From positions 1 through 28,557 of the forward strand of contig CAICTM010001472.1 in assembly GCA_903772945.1 (NCBI GenBank): DNA of 28,557 nucleotides, written 5' to 3'. This DNA comes from Seminavis robusta (lineage: Eukaryota > Bacillariophyta > Bacillariophyceae > Naviculales > Naviculaceae). The notes under the pieces are model-generated. The model was given only the letters and a program-made list of their open reading frames with translations, made no database searches and was not told the origin of the DNA. A program made the position numbers and the translations under genes. The first letter of the stretch is position 1, and each line of letters begins with the position of its first letter. Below, one piece after another: positions 8,773 to 17,393 of the stretch.

Positions 8773-11022
8773 ATGCATTCCGAAACCACCAAACAGAGCG
8801 ATGAGCAGATGCAGAAGCTGGATATGCTGGGAGTCAGCGTCTTTCATTTGGAGCATCTTTTTCTACAAGAAGTCTGTACCTCAACAGGAAATCCACTATC
8901 TAGAGACTCCAAAATCCATGAAATTGAGAATCTACGAGGTCCTCCTGGAGTCATCCGAAACAAAGGAACCAACACTGTCTGTCCAATCGATGGAAAGGAG
9001 GGTGCTGCCTATGTCCATTGCCTCCAAGGAGAGGACCATGTTGGAGAGGCAACTCAAATGCTCAGCTATTCTTGGAATTACACGATTGGAGATATTGTCG
9101 ATACCCTTTCTGACTATTGCCTACAGAACAAACTGAATCCAAAGAGGACCTACATCTGGATGTGCTGTCTCTGTGTCAATCAACACAGGGTTGTGCAAAA
9201 ATCCACTCAGCAGAAATCAGGAATGGTACCCACTGCCAAGGTGGACTTCTTTGCTATCTTTGGAGAGCGAGTCAAGAAAATTGGTCATTTGCTGGCAATG
9301 ATGGCCCCTTGGAATGCGCCCGTCTACATCACTCGTGTCTGGTGCATTTTTGAGATCTTTACAGCTCACATCACAGATGGGTGCAAGATAGACATTGTCA
9401 TGCCACCCAAGGAGAAGCTGTCTCTGGAGCAGGATGTTGTTGATACTGGAGGAGGCGTTAATGCACTTTATGAGACTCTTTGCAACACCAAAGTTGAAAA
9501 GGCCAATGCATCAGTGGACAGTGACAGGCTAGCTATTCTTGGCCAAGTAAAATCAGATGTTGGATACTCTGTGCTCAACAATTTAGTCAATGACTTGTTG
9601 CGTGGTTGGATACAAGGTGTCCTCACTCAGTTGGTGAGGGCTCGCGAAAACACCAACAATATGGACTATGTGTGTTTCTGCACTCAAATTGGGAAAATTC
9701 TGTTGCACAATGGAGAAAACGATTCGGCCATGGAACTCCACCAGAATGCTCTGACAATTTGTGAGACTGTTTTGGGCAAGAACCATGAAAGAACAGCAGA
9801 CACCCACAGCGACATTGGTGCTGTTTTATATAAGATGGGTGACTGTGAAGGTGCACTATCAAAGTACAAGGAAGCACTTGACATTAGATTGTCACGGTTT
9901 GACAAAAATCATTGTGATGTTGCGTTGGCCTACAACGACATGGGGCTTGTACTCAATGATATGGGTGACTATGAAGGTGCTTTGACCAAGTACAACGAAG
10001 CTCTGGCCATTCAAAAGTCCGTATTGGGCGAAGAACATAAAGAGGTGGCAACCAGCTACAACAACCTGGGAATTGTCCTCGGGAGTATGGGTGACTATGC
10101 AGGTTCTTTGGAAAAACACAAGGAAGCTCTTGCCATTCTAATGTCAGCATTGGGCAAGAATCATCCTCGTGTGGCTTTTGCCTACAATGGTATTGGTTCT
10201 GCCCTGCATGGTTTGGGTGAATATGAAGGTGCTTTGCGCAAGCACAAACAAGCTCTTGCCATTAGATTGCTAGCATTGGGCAAGAATCATTCTCTAGTGG
10301 CATCCAGTTGCATCAACATTGGTTCGGCCCTTTCCAGCATGGGTGACTATGAAGGTGCTTTGTCAAATTATGAGGAAGCTCTTGCCATCAAATTGTCAGC
10401 ATTGGGGAAGAATCATCCTGATGTGGCAACTACCTACGTCAACATTGGGCGTGTTCTGGATGAGATGGGCAACTATGAAGGTGCTTTGGCAAAGTATGAG
10501 GAAGGTCTTGCCATAGGCCTGTCAGCGTTGGGCAAGAATCATCCCTTCGTGGCAATCACCTACAACAGTATTGGGGATGTGCTGTGTGCCAAGGCTGACT
10601 ATGAACGAGCTTTGGCAAAGCACAAAGAGGCTCTTGCCATTCAATTGTCTGCCTTGGGCAAGAATCATCCTGGTGTGGCAGGCAGCTACAGCTGTATTGG
10701 GACTGTTCTGCAATTAATGGGCGACTATGAAGGTGCTTTGACAGAGTACGAGAAAGCTCTTGCCATTTCACTGTCAGCATTGGGCAAGAATCATCCTAAT
10801 GTGGCAGCCGCCTACGACAATATTGGTGCTGTATTGGCTTTCATGGGTAACCATTCTGGGGCCTTGTTGAAATTTGAGGAGAGCCTTGCCATCTGGGAGC
10901 CCCTACTGGGGGCAGATCATCCCAACACCAAGGATTGCCTGGAATGGATAGAAGACTCTAAAAAAGAGTTGCAAAAGCAGTCACTTGTGCCTGAACTACT
11001 GCACGGGAAAAGTTTAGATTGA
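8773..11022 (+). CDS. TIR/HET-like domain fused to ten kinesin-light-chain-type TPRs
   Basis: Intronless, 749 residues, first in-frame ATG used. Residues ~95-215 form a compact domain. LSYSWNY (97-103) matches the first strand of TIR and HET domains. YIWMCCLCVNQH (127-138) closely resembles the HET core (W-I-D-x-LCINQ). RVWCIFEIFTA (188-198) resembles the TIR helix with the WCLxEL motif, where plant TIRs carry their catalytic Glu; the equivalent here is E194. Residues ~300-725 are ten TPRs of 42 residues with the kinesin-light-chain/NPHP3 pattern (YNxxGxVL, GDYEGAL, ALAIxLSALGKNHP), and a degenerate half repeat follows. TPRs usually bind protein partners. TIR/HET domains in other organisms act in self/non-self recognition or as NADases, but this domain's activity is not shown. 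Databases may call it kinesin light chain from the TPRs alone; nothing else supports motor function. Confidence 0.85.
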   Translation: MHSETTKQSDEQMQKLDMLGVSVFHLEHLFLQEVCTSTGNPLSRDSKIHEIENLRGPPGVIRNKGTNTVCPIDGKEGAAYVHCLQGEDHVGEATQMLSYSWNYTIGDIVDTLSDYCLQNKLNPKRTYIWMCCLCVNQHRVVQKSTQQKSGMVPTAKVDFFAIFGERVKKIGHLLAMMAPWNAPVYITRVWCIFEIFTAHITDGCKIDIVMPPKEKLSLEQDVVDTGGGVNALYETLCNTKVEKANASVDSDRLAILGQVKSDVGYSVLNNLVNDLLRGWIQGVLTQLVRARENTNNMDYVCFCTQIGKILLHNGENDSAMELHQNALTICETVLGKNHERTADTHSDIGAVLYKMGDCEGALSKYKEALDIRLSRFDKNHCDVALAYNDMGLVLNDMGDYEGALTKYNEALAIQKSVLGEEHKEVATSYNNLGIVLGSMGDYAGSLEKHKEALAILMSALGKNHPRVAFAYNGIGSALHGLGEYEGALRKHKQALAIRLLALGKNHSLVASSCINIGSALSSMGDYEGALSNYEEALAIKLSALGKNHPDVATTYVNIGRVLDEMGNYEGALAKYEEGLAIGLSALGKNHPFVAITYNSIGDVLCAKADYERALAKHKEALAIQLSALGKNHPGVAGSYSCIGTVLQLMGDYEGALTEYEKALAISLSALGKNHPNVAAAYDNIGAVLAFMGNHSGALLKFEESLAIWEPLLGADHPNTKDCLEWIEDSKKELQKQSLVPELLHGKSLD

Positions 11023-11403
11023 GGATTGGTGAACTTGCAAGTAGGACTGAAGTTTCTTGGAGAAGAGAGCACATAAAAGTGGGAAATAAAGGATACAGAG
11101 TAGTACAACTGAATCAGGAGTAACATACTCCCACAACTAAACATCTGTGTTGAAACAAACTCCATTCCCAATGCCATTGCCGTTGCCAAGGCTGCACGAG
11201 CCAGCCAAGTTTGTCGATGCGACCTGTGGTCAGGATGGACAAATCTCACACCACTCACGGTGACGGTATGCAGCATGTACCAGAAATGACACGAAAAATG
11301 GATCAGGGAGATCGACAAGCCAAGACGCAACGGCAACAATTTGGGTATACCAGCATTGCTTCCGCCTGCCTTCCAATCTCGACAAACCGCTCATCTTTCC
11401 TTT
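11023..11403. other. Convergent intergenic region after the TPR gene
   Basis: Holds the probable 3' UTR of the TPR gene, including AATAAA at 11085-11090 (63 nt after the stop), a possible polyadenylation signal. The rest has no supported gene. Confidence 0.45.
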
Positions 11404-12266
11404 TCATCCAAAAAAATTCGGCAGTTTCGCTTCGAGAGGCCCCAACAGAGGCAGGAACTCACCACGAAGAGCCCTCGCGGATGCCTCGTGGCCTTGCTTC
11501 TCGATCTGCAGAGCCGCAAAATCCCTCATCAGTCTCTCCAAGCGACGGTTACACTTATTTCTTCAATTGCATGATCTTATCAATAATCAACTGCATGAGC
11601 TCTTCATTATTGGTTTGATCTGCCGGGAATCGGCAGCTAGACTAGCTTGGGCTATCACACTACAGATTTCCACAAGGCCTTCTGACATGTGTCGTCCTTG
11701 GAAAGGAGGAGGGCTACGCGGCAGACCTCCTTGGGATCAAATGGCTGCTTTGGATCCTGCAAGACTTGGGACAAGAATGTGGCACACTTTTCTTTGGGGT
11801 AATCCCTCTTCCACATGACACAGCGCTCCAGGACAGTTACAATGGCTTGTGTGTCTTCTGGGGTACGTTCCTTCTCTGGTTTGGCCATCAAGGGCTCCAC
11901 AAGTCCTTTCAAGATTACCATGTCTGTTTGTCTCAGTCCATCTTCACAGCGGAGTTCCGCAAACCACGGGAGCAAAACATGATAGTTGCTGGCATTGACA
12001 GATGATTCTTCAGCGAACGGTGGTTGGAGAGCAATAACAGCCTTCTTCAGTAGATTCCATTCACTTGGTCTCTGTTTGGAAAAGTCAAACCTCTTCCTTT
12101 CGGGATTCTTTGTGAGCTCATCCTTGAAGTACCCACTCCACGAACAAAGAAAGTCACGCGACTCGTGGAACTCTTCCTCTCCTACGACAACCACGACGAC
12201 AACAACATCATTGCCATTGTCATCAAGCGCAGCAGGCATACACTGTGTAGAAGAAGAATTCCCCAT
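11404..12266 (-). pseudogene. BTB/POZ-like gene with an apparently frameshifted C-terminus
   Basis: The intact 5' part is 12266-11655 (203 residues). It starts MGNSSST, a possible N-myristoylation site. A Val-rich stretch then leads into VVGEEEFHESRDFLCSWSGYFKDEL (~residues 26-50), which has the BTB strand-helix pattern, followed by FDFSKQRPSEWNLLKKAV and NYHVLLPWFAEL. BTB proteins dimerise and often recruit substrates to CUL3 ligases. The TGA at 11657-11655 follows LWKSVV. Beyond it, coding-like text continues in shifted frames: SVIAQASLAAD (from 11661), then TNNEELMQLIIDKIMQLKK to a TAA at 11557, then KCNRRLERLMRDFAAL and on to a TGA at 11406-11404. This suggests up to three small indels in a once continuous helical tail. 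The 203-residue form might still be made; tiny introns are a less likely explanation. Confidence 0.6.
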
Positions 12267-13762
12267 CTCGAGTTTTTGTTTTAGTTAGATGCTTGCCTTT
12301 GCCTCAAGTAACTTTTAAATTAGCTTCCAATGTCGCTGCAATTCGATCCGGGTTTTCAGGAGATCGCCAACGAGCGGTTCAGGACTACAAGAAAGTTGCT
12401 TGCTTCACGCCTCGAGCTCCTTACGATATCATAGGGGGTTGAAGCAAGGTCGTCGAAGACGGCAAATAATAAAGGCAGTCGGAGTCGAGTGCAGTCGTTC
12501 GAAGCTAAGGTAGGTGAAGTCGGATGAAGATGAGTATACTAATAGGAAACTACAATGTCAAGCAGCTCTTTTTCAAAATGGGTAGCTTGGATATGACGCG
12601 CGCCCCAAGTTATTGCTTTGCCACTCGTACTACGTGTCCCTATACCGTGCCATTTGAAGAACAACATGCTATTAGATTTTGACGTGAGGATATGGTCATA
12701 CTTCAAAAGCACTCAGTAGCGTCGCATTAGCGCAATAGTGTGTGCATACTTTGGGCATCATCGCATCAGCGCTGCCATAGCATAGCTCTAAGATCTGTGC
12801 AGCTAGCTAGCTAGCCATGGAGGAACAAAGAAAGATTGAAGATTCCTTCCACGGCGAACCCGGCGAGCACCTCCATGTCGAGGATAATTTGGGATCAGAG
12901 CGAGGAAATATGGCTCGTTTTCCCGATGCACCTCTATGGTCCTCTATCATAAAATAAATCGTATCCGAGCAACTCTCCGTGGGTTGCTGTCTTGGGGTTC
13001 TTGCGTTAGAGCTGTGCATAGCTACTCTCCCTGTCCGCCCTAGCTATCCCACGTCTACTGCATGGTACTACAGAACTGACCTGTATTTTAAAAAGGCGAT
13101 AATAACTACGTACAGATCCGAATGGGTGGTTCTCTCCATTGAGTCTTGATCAATACCGCAGAATAGAGACTCCTTCAAATAAGCGTATCCATGTGGTCCC
13201 TCCCTCAATCAGCACCGATAGCTCCCATTCCGAGAGTCTCGCACCATTCCCCTCGATCGCTCGACTCTCTACTGTATATAGCTGAAGTAAGTCTTGACCA
13301 CCAAGAAAGGTTGGTGTTTTGATTTTTGGATCTTAGCCACGATCAACTCCCACGGGATACATTCAAACTTGAGTGGCGCGCTGGTTCCAACGGTTTTGGT
13401 GCGTGAAGAGACTTAAAGGAGCGTAGCCAACGGAGAATTCATTTAGACTCACTCGGCGAAGGTTTGACAGGCAGCCTCCAAAAGAAACAGGCTCTCAGAA
13501 AAAAGCAAAAACCAAAATGCGATTGGCGGTATCTACGAAAAGCAAACTCACACGGCAATGAAAGACAGAAGGAACCAAACTACTCGAGTACTATCTAGCT
13601 GGTAGTGCTGCCTCTTTGTGTGATTGCCAATAGGAAGAAAGTACAACATCAGCAACAGCAACAGCAACAGCATCAGCATCAGCAGTAAAGAGACTCTGGC
13701 CGAAGATACCTGAAGAGTGTGAAGGCCATCAACCAACCAAAACAAACTAACAACCAGATCAT
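12267..13762. other. 1.5-kb intergenic region
   Basis: Contains no supported gene. It includes a CTAGCTAGCTAGC tract (12802-12815), a TATA-type stretch near 13273-13282 (CTGTATATAGC), and a CAGCAN hexanucleotide run at 13645-13685. The right half is the likely promoter and 5' UTR region of the Rab-like gene. Confidence 0.45.
13645..13685. repeat. (CAGCAA/CAGCAT)n simple repeat
   Basis: About seven hexamer units, CAACAT then CAGCAA x3, CAGCAT x2 and CAGCAG, lying ~140 bp upstream of the Rab-like start codon. Likely untranslated. Confidence 0.75.
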
Positions 13763-13806
13763 TGCTACCCTCTGCTACCCCTCTGCTACCCTTTGCTACC
13801 CTCTCT
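13763..13806. repeat. TGCTACCCTC short tandem repeat in the 5' leader
   Basis: Four diverged 10-11 bp units with the core TGCTACCC, ending ~17 bp before the chosen ATG at 13823. The pyrimidine-rich units probably lie in the 5' UTR. Confidence 0.75.
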
Positions 13807-13822
13807 TACATATATGATCACC

Positions 13823-15013
13823 ATGCCGCACGTCGATTTGCCGCAAGCGGAGTTCAAGGTCGTCTTATTGGGCGATTCGTTTACCGGCAAGACATCGTTG
13901 GTGCTTCGATTTGCCGAAGGCTATTACCGCGAATCGGCGCGAAGTCCCACGGTGGGCGCCTTTTTCATTACCAAGCGGTTGACGATCCCCAGTAGCGGGC
14001 TGACGTGCAAGATTCAGATTTGGGATACCGCCGGTCAAGAACAGTTCAAACCGTTGGCGCCCATGTACTATCAGTCGGCAGCAGCGGCCATTCTCTGTTA
14101 CGATCCAACATCGCCAAAGTCATTGGAGACACTCAAGTATTGGTTGGACGAACTTCATCGCAATGTGCCGGCAGGACGGATCGTCATTGCCATGGCCGCT
14201 TGCAAATGCGATCTCATTGCTCAACAATCATCCTCTGTACCATCTCCTACACAAGCAGGTCAATCCACACAAGATGGAGGATCGCCATTGCCACCGCCAT
14301 CACAACAACCATCGCCGAACAAACTGCAAACGGCCGTGGCTGGATTGCAAGAAGTGGAAGACTTGGCGGCACACATGGGGGCCATTTTTGTACCGACATC
14401 TGCCAAACACAATGACAATGTCACGGAACTCTTTGCGCAAGTGGCTGAACGCGTCTTGCAGTTTCAAAAATCAAATGACATTCCCGTCACCATGGGAGGC
14501 ACTCGATCTCGACCGTCGTCTCCTCTGTCGTCCTATCCACCACGGTCACCACCATCCTCGTCCTCGCCTCCCTACCACCCCCGTCCAATTTCCCCCAAAA
14601 GTCACAGCCATTACAGTCCCACGGCCAATAGTACGTCCCAACGATATTCCAGTACCAGTCTCCATTCCACCGCCACGGCACCCACCAGCAATATGAATCG
14701 AGAAGATTACCTACATCGACGCAATCATCATCATTCCTTGGATCTAGACAAGAACCACAATAGCGCCAATGCCGCTGCCACTGCCGCTCCTTCGTCTCCC
14801 TCTCGATTGGCATATACGGATCCCAATCGCATGAACGAAAGTCCCATTGTCATCCAAGCATCACCGCCGCCACCCATTACGCCCGAAGCAGGAGCATCTA
14901 CTCAAACCAAGAATGGCCTTGTCATGTGTGGCGATGCCGATTATCTCAATTGTGCCATGTTACCCACCGACTTGTCCAATCACATGAGTCAATCCAGGTG
15001 TGTCATTTTGTAA
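13823..15013 (+). CDS. Rab5-like small GTPase with long Ser/Pro-rich C-terminal extension and CaaX end
   Basis: 396 residues from ATG 13823, which has a better context (CACCATGCC) than the in-frame ATG at 13814; normal Rabs have ~200. The P-loop GDSFTGKT is at 17-24, the switch I Thr at T43, WDTAGQE at 67-73 (catalytic Gln present) and TSAK at 192-195. YYQSAAAAILCYD and KYWLDELHRNVP are of Rab5/Rab21 type, a group that controls endosome fusion. The G4 motif N/TKxD reads CKCD (127-130), so the conserved Asn is replaced by Cys while the base-specifying Asp remains. About 50 residues of Ser/Pro/Gln insert lie between G4 and G5, and ~170 residues of Ser/Pro/His-rich tail follow the G domain. The protein ends CVIL, a CaaX box fitting geranylgeranylation by GGTase-I rather than the usual double-Cys Rab end. 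Confidence 0.88.
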   Translation: MPHVDLPQAEFKVVLLGDSFTGKTSLVLRFAEGYYRESARSPTVGAFFITKRLTIPSSGLTCKIQIWDTAGQEQFKPLAPMYYQSAAAAILCYDPTSPKSLETLKYWLDELHRNVPAGRIVIAMAACKCDLIAQQSSSVPSPTQAGQSTQDGGSPLPPPSQQPSPNKLQTAVAGLQEVEDLAAHMGAIFVPTSAKHNDNVTELFAQVAERVLQFQKSNDIPVTMGGTRSRPSSPLSSYPPRSPPSSSSPPYHPRPISPKSHSHYSPTANSTSQRYSSTSLHSTATAPTSNMNREDYLHRRNHHHSLDLDKNHNSANAAATAAPSSPSRLAYTDPNRMNESPIVIQASPPPPITPEAGASTQTKNGLVMCGDADYLNCAMLPTDLSNHMSQSRCVIL

Positions 15014-15121
15014 AATGGGTAGTATACGGTACGGTACGTGACGGTACGTGACAAAATAGTACTACTAGTAGATATATATGGGAGCGCAAGAGAACGTGCG
15101 CAAGACACAATTCAGACAAAG

Positions 15122-15149
15122 GAATGAATGAATGAATGAATGAATGAAT
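15122..15149. repeat. (GAAT)7 microsatellite
   Basis: Seven perfect GAAT units read directly, just downstream of the Rab-like gene. Confidence 0.9.
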
Positions 15150-15338
15150 ACAGTAGAAAACAGTAAAAACATCACAGTTTGGTAGTCATGTCATCAATCA
15201 ATCTGTACCACTTCATCATGTATTGGACGGTTCCAGTGGCTCTAGCTAGCACCAGTTCCAACCAAACCAAACCAAGTGAGAGCTTTGAACAGACATTCAC
15301 CCAACCTAGCAAAAAATTTCAGCCTTCCAATGTTCCTA

Positions 15339-15364
15339 CTATCTATCTATCTATCTATCTATCT
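15339..15364. repeat. (CTAT)n microsatellite
   Basis: Six and a half perfect CTAT units. Confidence 0.9.
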
Positions 15365-15526
15365 AGCCAGCCCCAATTCCACACCATCCACAGGCTCCAT
15401 CATGACAAGCAACTTCTTTGTCAAGACCAGTTGCATGGAGACCCCAAGGCAGGCTTCATACAGGGAAGTAACATCTCACAAGACGAATGGACATTTCGTG
15501 AAGATGAGGAAGCACCTTTTTCAGTT

Positions 15527-15570
15527 TGAAGACAGCAGCGATGAGGATTGAAGACAGCAGCGATGAGGAT
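15527..15570. repeat. 22-bp direct tandem duplication
   Basis: The word TTGAAGACAGCAGCGATGAGGA occurs twice in immediate succession. The copies look identical, which points to a recent duplication. Confidence 0.85.
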
Positions 15571-15908
15571 AGGAACATATTCAAGAATAGGAGATACTCT
15601 AGTAGTAGGTAGTGAATCATCAAACTACTACCGGTACCGGTAGTAATCAAAATTCACGTTGGGGTCCCGAAATTAAGTTCACACCCTTCGGATCCCCGAA
15701 CCTAACAACCAGTAATGCTGGCTTTTACTAATTCGCACGTTTCTTCCAATCGCCTTCCATCGCCACATCGCCACCTCGATCCACAATGAGCGGGCGGAGT
15801 TTGTCCAACCCGTACGACTGTAGTCTTGCGTAGAAGGAAAGAGAAAAGGGAAGAGACAGCAACAGCAAACATCAGGTTAAATTATTAGAATTGAATCAAT
15901 TCACAATC

Positions 15909-17393
15909 ATGAAGAGCCAAAGAACGACGAGACGGCGAATGAGTACAAGTATCCGATGGAATCTTGGTCGGGCCCATTTTTTATTGGCGGGTCTCTTGCT
16001 GCTGTGGAATAATAGCCAATGGCTCAATGGTGCGACTTGCAGCAGTCTGGATAGTGGCCTTTCCGCGTACATCAGCAGTGGTCTCCCCGTGGCGTGTGCA
16101 GCGCTGGATCGACGAAAAGCCAGATTACGTAGTACTAATACAGAAGGAGATGCTGTCGGAGTGAGCAATGGTACGGCAGATTTTAAGCAAGCAGAGAGCA
16201 AACGACAGCCCAAAACATTTGGTCAAATATTAGCCAAGGCTGGGCATAAGGCCGTGGGAGGGGGAATACCAGGAATGGTGGCAGGAGTTGTTCAGGTACG
16301 TAACATATAGATTTATTGCCTGTGCGTGCATTCTGAGACTTTCTATAGCTATTGGCATTTCTACATCTCTGATCCTCCACTTTTCCATATCCTGCTCATA
16401 TAGGTCTTATCATTGATGTGGCTCCGCACAATCATCAACTATCAATGCAGGTGAGTACTACCCGATCCAGATGCCCTCCTTTCTGTCTTGAATTATATTA
16501 TGGTCCTAATAATGCTCCTGCCAATCATCTACAAATCCACACACTATTACTTTTAAGATATGGCACCACTTTTCGAGAGGCGTGGGTGACGCTCTACAAA
16601 GATGGCGGGATTTCTCGATTCTACCAGGGCATGGGGTTTGCCCTCTTCCAAACACCCCTCAGTCGATTTGGAAGCACCGCCGCCAATGATGGTGTCGAGA
16701 CATTCATGGCCGCCTTTACCAACTGGGGACCCGGACGGACCACCGTCGTGGCCAGTGTCGTTGTGGGGTTGTGGAGGATTGCCATTATGCCCTTGGACAC
16801 GTTCAAAACTGTCCTCCAGGTGGATTCCGCCCAGGGATTTCATACGCTCTGGCGCAAAGTCAAAGCCGGCAATTTTGGTGTTCTCTATCAGGGAGCTGCT
16901 GCCATGGCATTGGCTGCCATGGCGGGACATTATCCATGGTAAGATTTTGTCTAGCTTGATTGCTATCTAGGCTCATGATATGCATGGAGCTCCTGATTTG
17001 AGTAACTCACCACCATTTCATCTCGTGCATGGTTGTAGGTTTTACACGTACAACGTCTTGTCGCAGAGCAGCATTATCCAACGTGCCGTTTCCAGCTCGC
17101 TCCTCCGAAACGCCTTTATTGGTGTCATAGCAAGTATTGTGAGTGATACGATCGTCAACTCGATACGAGTCGTCAAAACCATGAAGCAAACCATGGGATC
17201 CAAGCACCATGGAGGAATGGGGTACACCGAAACGATCCGGATCATTTTGGCTGCAGATGGATGGAAAGGTTTGTTTGGGCGTGGCCTGCAGACTCGAATA
17301 TTTGCCAATGGATTACAATCACTAGTGTTCACAGTGATTTGGAGGGGTTTGGCGGATCATTGGAGGAGAAAAGCAGAAAATGGCAACGCCTAA
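15909..17393 (+). CDS. Mitochondrial-carrier-family (SLC25-like) protein, four exons
   Basis: Exons are 15909-16295, 16404-16450, 16558-16938 and 17039-17393. Introns of 108, 107 and 100 bp have GT-AG ends (GTACGT, GTGAGT and GTAAGA donors) and phases 0, 2 and 2. The joined CDS is 389 residues. The family's PX[DE]XX[KR] signature is clear only in the middle repeat (PLDTFK, residues 223-228). Repeat 1 has FYQGMGFALFQTPLSRFG but its signature region is altered, and repeat 3 has GLFGRGLQTRIFANGLQS with a degenerate signature (VNSIRVVK). Carriers move metabolites across organelle inner membranes; the substrate cannot be read here. The ~125-residue N-terminal extension begins with basic residues and a hydrophobic core (AHFLLAGLLLLW) that looks like a signal or targeting sequence, unusual for this family. 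The start is the first ATG; the frame upstream has only a TTG. Confidence 0.82.

Larger units (their letters stand above)
15014..15908. other. Repeat-rich intergenic region
   Basis: Holds ACGGTACGTGACGGTACGTGAC (15030-15051), two tetranucleotide microsatellites, a 22-bp tandem duplication and a CTACTACCGGTACCGGTAGTA-type palindrome near 15625-15645. A weak imperfect hairpin lies at about 15658-15700 (GGGGTCCCGAA against TTCGGATCCCC). A 116-codon ORF (15179-15529) crosses these repeats and is not convincing. The last ~100 bp is the likely 5' UTR of the carrier gene. Confidence 0.45.

Noticed and set aside
8773..11022. Kinesin light chain identity for the TPR gene
   Set aside because: The TPR unit type matches, but the N-terminal coiled coil of true kinesin light chains is absent and replaced by the TIR/HET-like domain.
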